Shown piece by piece: positions 1 to 8,956 of a stretch of 44,484 bases of DNA. Under the pieces are notes generated by a model. The model made no database searches and was not told where the DNA came from. It saw nothing but the letters and a program-made list of their open reading frames with translations. The stretch is from an uncultured Pelagibacteraceae bacterium. Its GTDB lineage: Bacteria > Pseudomonadota > Alphaproteobacteria > Pelagibacterales > Pelagibacteraceae. Positions within the stretch are counted from its first letter, which is position 1; the number at the start of each line of letters is the position of its first letter. The DNA lies in assembly GCA_902583295.1 (NCBI GenBank), contig CACHUY010000008.1, positions 1 to 44,484 on the forward strand. The letters run 5' to 3'. The position numbers and the translations under genes are program-made.

Positions 1-79
1 CTATAGTCCCAGAAGATAAATCTTTTTCTAACCTTAAATGTCTTGATATAAGTTCTTCAATTGTTTTATTGGGTATCAT
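1..79 (-). CDS. prfA: Peptide chain release factor 1, N-terminal fragment
   Basis: Only the first 26 codons are present; the gene runs off the left edge. The translated start (MIPNKTIEELISRHLRLEKD) resembles the N-terminal helix of bacterial release factor 1, which terminates translation at UAA and UAG. The catalytic GGQ region is outside the window, so the call rests on this short similarity and on position. The ATG lies 2 nt after the ispG stop, so it is the third gene of a lysC-ispG-prfA operon. Confidence 0.7.
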   Translation of the reverse strand, partial: MIPNKTIEELISRHLRLEKDLSSGTI

Positions 80-81
80 TT

Positions 82-1176
82 TTAGTTTTCCAGCTCAGAA
101 ACTTTTTTTTCAACTTCTGTAACAACTTTTTCAATAATATCTTTGGTCAAAACCTTTTCACTCTGAACCCCAGATAAATAAAGCATATTATTACCTTTTC
201 CACCTCCAGTAATACCTATGTCGGTCATAGCTGCTTCTCCAGGTCCATTTACAACACATCCTATTATTGACAAGGTTATTGGTGTTTTTATGTGAGAAAG
301 TTTTTCTTCTAATATTTTTACAGTATCAATTACTTGGAAAGCTTGTCTTGCACAAGAGGGGCATGATATGATTTTAACACCCCTATTTCTTAGATTTAAT
401 GATTTTAAAATTTCATTTCCTATTGTTACTTCTTTTGTAGGATTATCTGATAAAGAAATCCTTATTGTGTCTCCAATCCCATCCATTAAAAGACTCCCAA
501 GTCCTATAGAAGACTTTATACTTCCAGATACAAAACTCCCAGCCTCTGTAATGCCCAAGTGAAGAGGATAATCGCATACTTTAGATAATTGTCTGTAAGC
601 ACCAATTGATAAGAAAACATCTGAAGACTTAACACTTATTTTAAAATTAAAAAAATCTTTATCTTCTAATATTTTTATATTTCTTAAAGCACTTTCCACT
701 AGAGCTTCTGGACAAGGTTCTTTAAACTTATCTAATATATCTTTTTCTAATGATCCCGCATTTACTCCAATTCTAACTGAGCAACCATTATTCTTTGCTG
801 CACTTAGAACATCATGAATTTTTGACGCCTCACCAATATTACCAGGATTTATCCTTAAACATTTAGCTCCATTTTCAGCTGCTTCAATTGCTCTTTTATA
901 ATGAAAATGAATATCCGCTACTAATGGGATAGATACATGCTTAACTATTTCTTTAAGAGCTTTGGTTGACTCTGTATCTGGACACGAAACTCTAACTATA
1001 TCAGCTCCTTCTTCAGCGATATCATTAATTTGATTTATTGTTGCTTTAACATCCGTTGTTAAAGTATTGGTCATGGATTGAACAGAAATTGGATTATCGC
1101 CGCCAATTTTGACATCACCAACATTTATTACTTTTGTTTTTCTTCTTCTGATATCTCTAAATGGTCTAACGCTCAT
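82..1176 (-). CDS. ispG: 4-hydroxy-3-methylbut-2-enyl-diphosphate synthase (GcpE)
   Basis: Penultimate enzyme of the MEP isoprenoid pathway. It reductively opens the cyclic diphosphate of MEcPP to give HMBPP using a 4Fe-4S cluster. At 364 aa it is the two-domain bacterial form. An N-terminal TIM barrel (start [14 protein letters not shown], then the conserved SVQSMTNT) is followed by a C-terminal cluster domain. The three cluster cysteines are visible: C272 and C275 in SCPSCARQ, and C307 in GCVVNGPGE. The downstream TDIGITGGG motif is also typical. It starts 4 nt after the lysC stop and ends 2 nt before prfA, so it is co-transcribed with both. Cytoplasmic. No unusual feature. Confidence 0.97.
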   Translation of the reverse strand: MSVRPFRDIRRRKTKVINVGDVKIGGDNPISVQSMTNTLTTDVKATINQINDIAEEGADIVRVSCPDTESTKALKEIVKHVSIPLVADIHFHYKRAIEAAENGAKCLRINPGNIGEASKIHDVLSAAKNNGCSVRIGVNAGSLEKDILDKFKEPCPEALVESALRNIKILEDKDFFNFKISVKSSDVFLSIGAYRQLSKVCDYPLHLGITEAGSFVSGSIKSSIGLGSLLMDGIGDTIRISLSDNPTKEVTIGNEILKSLNLRNRGVKIISCPSCARQAFQVIDTVKILEEKLSHIKTPITLSIIGCVVNGPGEAAMTDIGITGGGKGNNMLYLSGVQSEKVLTKDIIEKVVTEVEKKVSELEN

Positions 1177-1180
1177 TTAA

Positions 1181-2392
1181 TTAATCTAACTTAAATTCTT
1201 TATGTAAAGATGCAATTGCCTTTTTAACATGCTTTGCTGATACTAAAACTGAAATTTTTATTTCAGATGTTGAAATAACTAAAATATTTATTTTTTTTGA
1301 AGCTAGAGCTTGGAACATTCTATAAGTTATTCCTGGTGTTGTAATCATTCCAACACCAATTATTGAGACTTTAGATACATTTCTGTCAAAAGATAATTTT
1401 TTATATAAAATACTTTTATTTTCTTTTAAAAGCTTTTCAGTTTTTTTAAGGTCCTCAGATTTGATTGTAAAAGTCAAATCAGTATTTTTTCCATTTTGTG
1501 AGATATTTTGAACAACCATATCAACGTTAATCAGATTTTTAGATAATGGTTTAAAAATTGATGCAGCAACACCGGGGCTGTCTTTAACACCAACTATTGT
1601 AATTTTAGCATCATTTTTTGTTGATGAGATTCCAGTTATTATTTGATCACTAAATGATTTTTTTGAATTTGTAATTAAAGTTCCTGACTTGGATACAAAA
1701 GATGATTGAACTTTGATATCTATTTTATTCAGCTTTGCGTCCTGAATTGAAGTTGGTTGCATAACTTTTGAACCTAATGATGCCATTTCGAGCATCTCAT
1801 CATAAAAAATTTTTTTAATTTTTTTTGCTTTTTTATGCTGTCGTGGATCAGTAGTATAAACCCCTTCTACGTCAGTGAATATTATACATTCGTCAGCTTT
1901 AATATATTTAGCTAACATAATTGCTGTTGCATCAGATCCACTTCTACCGATAGTAGTTATTCTATAATTTTTGTTAATACCTTGGAAACCAGTTACAACT
2001 GGAACACCACCATTTTTAATATATTTATTTAATTCCTTAATATTTATTTTATTTATTCGAGCACCTGAGTGACTTCCCACTGTAACAATTGGTAGCTGCC
2101 ATGACAACCAAGATCTAGATTTTAATCCAATATGATTCAATCTTCCTGCTATAAGCGCACAAGAAACTTGTTCACCAGTAGATAATAGTGCGTCATATTC
2201 TGCTAAATCAAAATTATTACTTATTGACTTGGATTTATTAACTAAGTCATTAGTCACACCACTCATAGCAGAGGAAATTACAACCACATTATATTTTTTC
2301 TTTTTATAGATATCTATAATTTTACATACTTTTTTAATTCTATCGATACTACCTACAGAGGTTCCACCAAATTTTAATACTACAGTTTTCAT
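1181..2392 (-). CDS. lysC: Aspartate kinase
   Basis: Phosphorylates L-aspartate, the entry step to lysine, threonine, methionine and diaminopimelate. The 403 aa length and the N-terminal nucleotide-binding signature VLKFGGTSVGS mark a monofunctional aspartokinase. The kinase domain covers roughly residues 1-245, with GRSGSDATA and the FTDVEGVYTTDPR motif. It is followed by two ACT domains (about 265-400) that normally bind lysine and/or threonine for feedback inhibition. It is the first gene of the lysC-ispG-prfA operon. Its start lies 76 bp from the divergent ubiG start, so both promoters must share that interval. Confidence 0.96.
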   Translation of the reverse strand: MKTVVLKFGGTSVGSIDRIKKVCKIIDIYKKKKYNVVVISSAMSGVTNDLVNKSKSISNNFDLAEYDALLSTGEQVSCALIAGRLNHIGLKSRSWLSWQLPIVTVGSHSGARINKINIKELNKYIKNGGVPVVTGFQGINKNYRITTIGRSGSDATAIMLAKYIKADECIIFTDVEGVYTTDPRQHKKAKKIKKIFYDEMLEMASLGSKVMQPTSIQDAKLNKIDIKVQSSFVSKSGTLITNSKKSFSDQIITGISSTKNDAKITIVGVKDSPGVAASIFKPLSKNLINVDMVVQNISQNGKNTDLTFTIKSEDLKKTEKLLKENKSILYKKLSFDRNVSKVSIIGVGMITTPGITYRMFQALASKKINILVISTSEIKISVLVSAKHVKKAIASLHKEFKLD

Positions 2393-2468
2393 GATCAGCT
2401 GGTTAATTATTATTTAATTAATATTTGATAAAATACATCTTAATTGCTATGTCAACTAATTATCTTAG

Positions 2469-3191
2469 ATGAGTAGCGTAAATAAAATAGAAATTGAAAA
2501 ATTTTCAAATATGGCGGATGAATGGTGGGATCCACATGGAAAATTTAAACCTTTACATAAATTCAATCCGATACGTATTAAATATATAAAAGAAAATATA
2601 ATTAGACAATTTAAAATAAAAAATACGAATAAGCCTTTATCTGGAATTAATATTTTAGATATTGGTTGTGGTGGAGGTCTGCTTTCTGAGCCAATGTGTA
2701 GATTGGGTGCTAATGTAACTGGAATTGATGCATCAATAAAGAATATCAAGATTTCAAAACTCCATGCAAAAAAAGATAAGCTTAAAATTAATTATATTTG
2801 TTCGTCTCCTGAAAAATTAAAAATTAGTAAAAAATTTGATGTAATACTCAATATGGAAATAGTTGAGCATGTAGAGGATATTTCTTTCTTTTTAAAATCA
2901 TGCTCTAAGCTATTAAATAAAAATGGATTAATGTTTGTTGCAACAATTAATAAAACTTTAAAGTCTTATGTGTTCGCTATAGTTGGAGCAGAATACATTT
3001 TAAGGTGGTTACCTATAGGAACTCATGACTGGGAAAAATTTGTTAAACCAGAAGAACTTAAAGAAATTTTATCCAAAAATAATTTGTTCTTAAAAAAATT
3101 AGATGGAATGCATTTTAATATAATTAAAGATGAGTGGAGTATTACAAGTGACCTTTCGGTTAATTATATTGCAAAATTTTTAAAAAATTAA
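2469..3191 (+). CDS. ubiG: Ubiquinone biosynthesis O-methyltransferase
   Basis: SAM-dependent methyltransferase of about 240 aa that carries out the O-methylation steps of ubiquinone synthesis. The N-terminal EIEKFSNMADEWWDPHGKFKPLH is the UbiG family signature. The SAM-binding motif I is ILDIGCGGGLLSEP (residues 62-75), with an acidic motif II ending in GID. The EHVEDI stretch and the C-terminal region also match UbiG. Adjacency to lysC and a DUF1178 gene is common in Alphaproteobacteria. Its 3' end overlaps the convergent DUF1178 gene by 4 nt. Confidence 0.94.
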   Translation: MSSVNKIEIEKFSNMADEWWDPHGKFKPLHKFNPIRIKYIKENIIRQFKIKNTNKPLSGINILDIGCGGGLLSEPMCRLGANVTGIDASIKNIKISKLHAKKDKLKINYICSSPEKLKISKKFDVILNMEIVEHVEDISFFLKSCSKLLNKNGLMFVATINKTLKSYVFAIVGAEYILRWLPIGTHDWEKFVKPEELKEILSKNNLFLKKLDGMHFNIIKDEWSITSDLSVNYIAKFLKN

Positions 3192-3616
3192 TTATCTTTA
3201 TCTTCTATCCAGGGAATCATCTGCGCATCTATTCCTTCTTCTTTAAGCTCTTTAAAATCTTGTTTGGAGGCGCTTCCATAAATGCCTTTTGTTTTTTTTT
3301 TACCATTATAATGGATTGATCTTGCTTCATAAGCAAAATTATCCCCCACATATTGAAAATTATCTTTGATAAACTTTTGATAATTTTTAATAGTTTTTTT
3401 AATTTTTTGATGTTTTAAAGAATCTAATTTTGTTTCAGATTTAGACTTGCTGTTTATTAATTGTGGGGCCATCAAAGTTTTTTCTACTTTTAATGAATTA
3501 CAGCTATGACAAGTCAAAAATTTTCTTTTTTTTAACTTTTCATATTCGTTAGATGATGCAAACCAACTATCAAATTTTATATTACAATCTTTGCATATAA
3601 GCTTATATTTGATCAT
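3188..3616 (-). CDS. DUF1178 family zinc-ribbon protein
   Basis: A 142 aa protein of the DUF1178 family, found across Alphaproteobacteria next to ubiG and of unknown biochemical role. The N-terminus carries two CxxC pairs (C8/C11 and C36/C39), a probable zinc ribbon, around a FDSWF motif typical of the family. The middle (about 50-85) is Lys/Ser-rich and probably flexible. The conserved C-terminal part contains YVGDNFAYEARSIHY and ends with an IPWIEDKDN tail. It has its own start 40 nt downstream of the end of the sequence upstream of argJ; no clear terminator separates it from argJ. Function unknown. Confidence 0.85.
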   Translation of the reverse strand: MIKYKLICKDCNIKFDSWFASSNEYEKLKKRKFLTCHSCNSLKVEKTLMAPQLINSKSKSETKLDSLKHQKIKKTIKNYQKFIKDNFQYVGDNFAYEARSIHYNGKKKTKGIYGSASKQDFKELKEEGIDAQMIPWIEDKDN

Positions 3617-3656
3617 GATATATAAGTAATAATTAGATAAAATTTTTCAATATTGC

Positions 3657-4958
3657 TTAGCTTCTATAGTCTGCATTAATATCTATATATTTCTTAGTTA
3701 AGTCCATAGTGTATGCGGTAAAATCTTTTTTTCCTGTGTAAACTTGAACACTTATTTCTATATTTTCTTTTTTCATATATTTAGATGCCTCCTCTTCACT
3801 ATAATTTTGGTAAAGCTTTCCTTCATGTACTATCTTTAAATTTCCTAATTTTATAGAAAGTTTTTTTAAATTAATTTTTGGTCCAGCCTTGCCTATTGCC
3901 ATTATAATTCTTCCCCAATTTGGATCTTCACCTGCAATTGCTGTTTTTACTAAAGGTGAATTTCCTATTGAAAAAGCTATTTTTTTTGCATCTATCTCAT
4001 TTTTGCATTGAGAAACATTTATAGAGATAAATTTGGATGCTCCCTCACCATCTGAAACAACTCTTTTAGCTAAATTTAACAAAACATTATTTAAAGCTCT
4101 GTCAAAATTTTTAATTTTATTTTCGTTAATATTTTTTACTTGTGAATTATTTATTTTATTAGTTGCAAAAATAGATACCATATCATTTGTACTAGTATCT
4201 CCATCACAAGAAATAGCATTAAAAGTATTAAAAATATTTTTTTTTAGCAATTTACTTAAAATTTTATTAGATAAACTTGCATCTGTAAAAATATAAGCCA
4301 AGGTTGTTGCCATATTAGGATGTATCATGCCAGAACCTTTAGCAATTCCATAAATTTTAACTTTCTCAACTCCTATATTGCACTCCTCCATAGCAATTTT
4401 TGGCTTTGTGTCGGTAGTCATGATTCCAAGTGCTGCTTTCATCCAAATAAATTTATTTTGTGTATAACAAATTTTATTAATTAAATTTGGTATTTGATTA
4501 GATATTTTTTCGAATGGAAACTCTTCTCCAATAGTGCCTGTACAACCAAATAAAATTTCTTTTGAATTTATTTTTTTTGGTATTTCCTCATCTTGTTTTT
4601 GTTTCTCTGTTAAATTTTTTGATACTAAATCTGCTAATTTTTTTAAGCTTTCATATCCTTGTTTTCCTGTAAATGCGTTTGCATTTCTGGTATTAACAAT
4701 TAAAGAAAATACTTTCTTTGTTTTTTGATTTAAGTTCCATTTAATATTTTCAGAAACAATTTTAGACTGTGTGTAAATAGAGGCATGATTCGCACCATCT
4801 CTGAAGTAAAACATTGATAAATCATCTCTGTCGTTTTTATATAAATTTGCACTCAGTACAGAAATTGACAAACCGTCTATATGATCTAGGTCTTGAAAAT
4901 CAATCATTTTGGTATTTTTTGATTGAGAAGATAGAAAATTTGTTAAATTAATTCCCAT
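3657..4958 (-). CDS. argJ: Bifunctional glutamate N-acetyltransferase / amino-acid acetyltransferase
   Basis: Recycles the acetyl group from N-acetylornithine to glutamate and, in the bifunctional form, also uses acetyl-CoA. This is the cyclic route of arginine synthesis. The 433 aa precursor shows the autocleavage site of the family in GSGMIHPNMATTLAYIFTDA: cleavage before the Thr of MAT gives alpha and beta chains, and that Thr becomes the nucleophile. The C-terminal GEDPNWGRIIMAIGKAG motif is also diagnostic. argD and argF lie about 12 kb away. Its start is 65 bp from that of divergent secA. Cytoplasmic. Confidence 0.96.
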   Translation of the reverse strand: MGINLTNFLSSQSKNTKMIDFQDLDHIDGLSISVLSANLYKNDRDDLSMFYFRDGANHASIYTQSKIVSENIKWNLNQKTKKVFSLIVNTRNANAFTGKQGYESLKKLADLVSKNLTEKQKQDEEIPKKINSKEILFGCTGTIGEEFPFEKISNQIPNLINKICYTQNKFIWMKAALGIMTTDTKPKIAMEECNIGVEKVKIYGIAKGSGMIHPNMATTLAYIFTDASLSNKILSKLLKKNIFNTFNAISCDGDTSTNDMVSIFATNKINNSQVKNINENKIKNFDRALNNVLLNLAKRVVSDGEGASKFISINVSQCKNEIDAKKIAFSIGNSPLVKTAIAGEDPNWGRIIMAIGKAGPKINLKKLSIKLGNLKIVHEGKLYQNYSEEEASKYMKKENIEISVQVYTGKKDFTAYTMDLTKKYIDINADYRS

Positions 4959-5023
4959 GTTGTTTAAATTATTTTTTTAATACATATATTAAACATAATA
5001 TTTAAAGAATAAATCAAATAGTC

Positions 5024-7588
5024 ATGTTTAATCCATTAAATCTAATCTCCAAATTCATTAAATCCAACAACCAAAAGGAGCTTGATAGGGTCAACAAGAT
5101 AGTTGAAAAAATTAATTTGCTAGAGGAAAAATTTATAAATTTAGATGATGCGGATTTTCCTAAAAAAACTTTAGAATTTAAGGATCTAATTAAAAATGGA
5201 AAATCATTAAATGATATAATGCCCGAAGCTTTTGCACTTGTAAGAGAGGCTTCAAAAAGAACTCGAAATGAAAAACATTTTGATGTTCAATTAATTGGTG
5301 GTGTCGTTCTTCATGAAGGTAAAATAGCTGAGATGAGAACAGGTGAAGGAAAAACTTTAACAATCACATTGGCCGCTTATTTAAACGCACTAAGTGAAAA
5401 AGGAGTTCATATAGTAACTGTTAATGATTATTTGGCGAAAAGAGACTCAATAGAAATGGGACTAATTTATAATTTTCTTGGGTTAACTTCAGGTTTCATA
5501 AATAACGACCAAAGTGACGAGGAACGTAAAAAAAATTATAATTGCGACATAACTTATGCAACAAATAGTGAATTAGGATTTGATTATCTTCGAGATAATA
5601 TGAAATTTTTACAAAATGAGATGGTTCAAAGGGAACATGCATTTTCAATTGTTGACGAAATAGATTCATGTTTAATTGATGAAGCTAGAACGCCTTTGGT
5701 AATATCTGGATCAGCAGATGATAAGACTGCTCAGTATTTGGCAATTGATAAACTAATAAAAATTTTAAATGATAAAGATTTTGAAATTGACGAAAAAGAG
5801 AAAAGTATTCTTTTAACAAACGATGGAATTAATAATGTTGAAAAACTTTTTTCAAATGCAGGAATTTTAAAAAATGATAATTTTTATGATCCGGAAAATT
5901 TACATTTAGTTCATCATGTTAATCAAGCTTTAAGAGCCAATCATTTATTTGAGAAAGGCAAAGACTATATTGTAAAAGATGGAAGTTTGAAAATAATTGA
6001 TGAATTAACAGGTAGAATTCTTGAAGGTAGAAGATTTGGAGATGGCTTGCACCAGGCACTTGAGGCAAAAGAAAAAATTGATGTTCAGGCAGAAAATCAA
6101 ACCTTGGCTTCGATCACCTATCAAAATTATTTTAAACTTTACAAAAAGCTAGCAGGTTGCACTGGTACCGCTTTAACTGAGTCTGCAGAGTTTTTTGAAA
6201 TTTATGATTTACCAGTTGTAGTAATTCCGACTAATAAAAAAATGATCAGAAAAGATTTTAATGATTTAATATTTAGAACAGAAAAAGAAAAAAATAATGC
6301 AATAATTAATAAAATTATAGAACGTAATGCGCTTGGCCAACCAATACTAGTTTTTACATCAAGTATTAATAAATCTGAGGTTTACTCAAATTTATTGAAT
6401 AAAAAAAATATTAAACATGTAGTTCTTAATGCCAAAAACCACGAAAATGAGGCTGAAATTATAGCTAATGCAGGTAAAGAAAAATCTTTAATTATCACAA
6501 CCAGTATTTCTGGACGTGGTGTTGATATCCAACTTGGAGGAAAAAAAGGATCTATTCCAGATGAACAGCTAAGAATTTACAAAGATAAAATAAAGTCTTT
6601 AGGTGGCTTGTTTGTAATTGGCACAGAAAGAATGGAGTCTAGAAGAGTTGATAATCAAGCAAGAGGTAGATCAGGAAGACAAGGGGACGAAGGAAGCTCA
6701 GTATTCTACGTAAGTTTAGAGGATGACTTAATGAGAATTTTTGGTTCTGAGTCCATGAATAATATGCTTGAAAAATTAGGACTTAAAGATGGAGAAAGCA
6801 TAGATCATCCTTGGATCAATAAAGCATTAGAGAGAGCACAGCAGAAAGTAGAGGCAAGAAATTTTGACATTAGAAAAACCTTAATAAAATTTGACAATGT
6901 GCTTAATGATCAAAGACATGTTGTTTTTTCTCAAAGAAAAAACGCAATGAGTAGCGGGGATATTTTTGGTTATTCTGATGAATTTTTAAAAGAGATAATT
7001 GAGGACTTAATTAAGCTTAAGATTCAAAAACTTTCAAATCCTAAGAGCACAGAATTTAGTAACAGAATTAAGCAAATACTAGGAAAAAGTTTCACAGACA
7101 AGGAGTTTGAAGAATTAATTGCATCAAAAGATGAAGAGCTTAAAGAAAAAATACTTTCAAAATTTAATGAAACAAGAAATGAAAGAATTAAGATTCTTGG
7201 AGAAGATTATGCAAAAGAAATAGAAAAAAGAATTTTTCTACAATCCATAGATTTAAATTGGAAATCTCACATTCAATATTTAGAACAATTAAGACAAGTT
7301 GTTGGTTTAAGGTCTTATGGTCAAAGGGATCCCCTAGTTGAATATAAAAAAGAAGCTTTTGATTTATTTTCAAACCTCTTAGAAAAACTAAAATTAGACT
7401 ATGTAACAATCTTGATGAATTTAAAAGTAGTTCAGGAAGAACAATCCTCAAATCAAAATATTAGAAATATAGAAAAAAATAACAATCCAAAATGTTTACT
7501 TATCACTAAGAAAAATGAAAAAATTTCAAGAAATGACAGATGTGAAGCAACAGGGAAAAAATTTAAAAATTGTTGTGGAGCTTTATAA
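5024..7588 (+). CDS. secA: Preprotein translocase ATPase SecA
   Basis: Motor ATPase that drives unfolded preproteins through SecYEG at the inner membrane. It is 854 aa, the usual length. Walker A is in MRTGEGKTLTITLAA and Walker B in VDEIDSCLIDEARTPL. A preprotein cross-linking domain, NBD2 (ending in QARGRSGRQGDEGSS), and helical wing and scaffold domains follow. The last 20 residues form a SEC-C-like tail, but the usual CxC...C(C/H) ligand set is incomplete. Here the tail has C840, then E-A-T-G where the second Cys would be, then C850-C851. Divergent from argJ; its stop is 2 nt from that of convergent accA. Confidence 0.97.
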   Translation: MFNPLNLISKFIKSNNQKELDRVNKIVEKINLLEEKFINLDDADFPKKTLEFKDLIKNGKSLNDIMPEAFALVREASKRTRNEKHFDVQLIGGVVLHEGKIAEMRTGEGKTLTITLAAYLNALSEKGVHIVTVNDYLAKRDSIEMGLIYNFLGLTSGFINNDQSDEERKKNYNCDITYATNSELGFDYLRDNMKFLQNEMVQREHAFSIVDEIDSCLIDEARTPLVISGSADDKTAQYLAIDKLIKILNDKDFEIDEKEKSILLTNDGINNVEKLFSNAGILKNDNFYDPENLHLVHHVNQALRANHLFEKGKDYIVKDGSLKIIDELTGRILEGRRFGDGLHQALEAKEKIDVQAENQTLASITYQNYFKLYKKLAGCTGTALTESAEFFEIYDLPVVVIPTNKKMIRKDFNDLIFRTEKEKNNAIINKIIERNALGQPILVFTSSINKSEVYSNLLNKKNIKHVVLNAKNHENEAEIIANAGKEKSLIITTSISGRGVDIQLGGKKGSIPDEQLRIYKDKIKSLGGLFVIGTERMESRRVDNQARGRSGRQGDEGSSVFYVSLEDDLMRIFGSESMNNMLEKLGLKDGESIDHPWINKALERAQQKVEARNFDIRKTLIKFDNVLNDQRHVVFSQRKNAMSSGDIFGYSDEFLKEIIEDLIKLKIQKLSNPKSTEFSNRIKQILGKSFTDKEFEELIASKDEELKEKILSKFNETRNERIKILGEDYAKEIEKRIFLQSIDLNWKSHIQYLEQLRQVVGLRSYGQRDPLVEYKKEAFDLFSNLLEKLKLDYVTILMNLKVVQEEQSSNQNIRNIEKNNNPKCLLITKKNEKISRNDRCEATGKKFKNCCGAL

Positions 7589-7590
7589 TT

Positions 7591-8685
7591 TTAAATTAAC
7601 AAAAAAATCAAACCTAAGAAAATAACACCTATACCAATACCAATTTGTATTTTTTTTGATTTTAAAATATTTTCAAATTTATTATTTTTGACAGTTAATG
7701 AACTTAAATCTTCTGTTGTGCTTATAAATCCATCGTTCCTTCCAATCTTTAAAAACTTATTTTTTCTTTCATTTGCTATCTGCTCTGGAGATAGGTCTTT
7801 AAAGTAATCTAAATTTTGTTTGATAGAAGTTTTTAAGTTTTCAAGCATCGTATCTCTATCTCGATGAGCACCACCCAAAGGCTCAGGAATAATTTCGTCG
7901 ATAACTTTTAATTTCAACAAGTCTTTTGCTGAGAGTTTCATTGCTTTTGCAGCATCGAGCATTTTCTTTGGGTCTCTCCAAAGAATAGTTGCACATCCCT
8001 CGGGAGATATAACTGAATAGATTGCATTCTCAAACATTATAACTTTATTTGAAGATGCAAGAGCGATTGCTCCTCCAGAACCACCCTCACCAATTATTAT
8101 TGCAATTGTTGGGACCTTAAGTTCCATGCAACACTCTATTGATTTTGCTATTGCTTCTGCTTGACCTCTTTCCTCTGCACCAACACCTGGATATGCACCT
8201 GGGGTATCTATGAAGGAAATAATTGGAATATTAAATTTGTTTGCCAAATTCATTAATCGAATTGTTTTTCTATATCCCTCAGGTCTCATCATTCCAAAGT
8301 TCCGCTCGATTCTACTATCTAAATCCTCACCTTTTTCCTGTCCAATAACTAAAACTGAATTTCCTTTAAATTTTGCAAAACCTGTTAAAACTGATTTATC
8401 TTCACCATAATGACGATCACCAGACAACGAAATAAAATCTTCAAATAAATTGTCTATAAAAAATTTAGATTTTGGTCTGTCCTCATGTCTTGCAACCATA
8501 GTTGTTTGCCATGGATCTAAATTTGAGTAAATATCTTTCAGTTTTTCATCCAACTCATCTTGAGTACTAGAAATTTTTTGAGTATCGACTTCTGATAATC
8601 CTTCTTGATTATAAGGATCCTTTAATTTTTCTATCTCATTTTCAAGGTTTTTAATCTCATTTTCAAAATTAAGATAATTTTTCAT
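7591..8685 (-). CDS. accA: Acetyl-CoA carboxylase carboxyltransferase subunit alpha, with C-terminal membrane anchor
   Basis: Alpha half of the carboxyltransferase that moves carboxylate from biotin to acetyl-CoA, giving malonyl-CoA for fatty acid synthesis; partner of AccD encoded at 30066-30995. The core (about residues 1-316) is typical, with DPWQTTMVARH, FIDTPGAYPGVGAEERGQ and EGGSGGAIALA. The family normally ends near residue 316-320, after the equivalent of KNKFLKIGR. This protein continues for about 48 residues through a polar linker and basic KSKK to a hydrophobic helix (346-364) that ends the protein, like a tail anchor. It lies alone between secA and the glcB riboswitch region. Confidence 0.95.
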   Translation of the reverse strand: MKNYLNFENEIKNLENEIEKLKDPYNQEGLSEVDTQKISSTQDELDEKLKDIYSNLDPWQTTMVARHEDRPKSKFFIDNLFEDFISLSGDRHYGEDKSVLTGFAKFKGNSVLVIGQEKGEDLDSRIERNFGMMRPEGYRKTIRLMNLANKFNIPIISFIDTPGAYPGVGAEERGQAEAIAKSIECCMELKVPTIAIIIGEGGSGGAIALASSNKVIMFENAIYSVISPEGCATILWRDPKKMLDAAKAMKLSAKDLLKLKVIDEIIPEPLGGAHRDRDTMLENLKTSIKQNLDYFKDLSPEQIANERKNKFLKIGRNDGFISTTEDLSSLTVKNNKFENILKSKKIQIGIGIGVIFLGLIFLLI

Positions 8686-8762
8686 GATTTAGTTATATCG
8701 GATAGTTAAATTATAAAAAAGGCCATAAAATGATGAATTATTTTAAAGGTAATTGTTATTAA

Positions 8763-8790
8763 TTGACTAAATAATTTTAACAGATAGAAA
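8763..8790 (+). promoter_or_regulatory. Predicted sigma70 promoter of glcB
   Basis: TTGACT at 8763-8768 and TAGAAA at 8785-8790 are separated by 16 bp. Transcription would begin near 8797, almost exactly at the 5' edge of the first glycine aptamer. This is a match by eye in AT-rich DNA, so the -10 assignment is tentative; the fit to the riboswitch start is the main support. Confidence 0.45.
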
Positions 8791-8795
8791 TCCAT

Positions 8796-8944
8796 GATCG
8801 GGAGAGACTAATCATTTTTTAGCGCCGAAGGAGCAACCACCCCGGAAACTCTCAGGCAAAAGGACCGATGAAGGCATAACACTCTGGAAAGAGATTAAAT
8901 TCCGCCGAAGGAGTAAAACTCTCAGGCAAAAATACAGATGGGGT
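8796..8944 (+). promoter_or_regulatory. Tandem glycine riboswitch upstream of malate synthase
   Basis: Two glycine aptamers in series. Aptamer 1 spans about 8796-8869: P1 pairs ATCGG (8797-8801) with CCGAT (8865-8869), and the core has GCCGAAGGAGCAA and ACTCTCAGGCAAAAGGAC. Aptamer 2 spans about 8881-8944 with CGCCGAAGGAG and ACTCTCAGGCAAAAA. The short linker between them is typical of the cooperative tandem class. The 3' strand of the second P1 includes GATGGGG, which ends only 13 nt before the glcB ATG. Glycine binding is therefore likely to act on ribosome access rather than through a terminator, of which I see none. A glycine riboswitch on malate synthase has been described in SAR11. Confidence 0.95.
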
Positions 8945-8956
8945 CATAAAAGTGCT

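Noticed and set aside
2465-2749. Minus-strand open frame opposite the start of ubiG
   Set aside because: Opposite a well-conserved methyltransferase N-terminus and without family resemblance.
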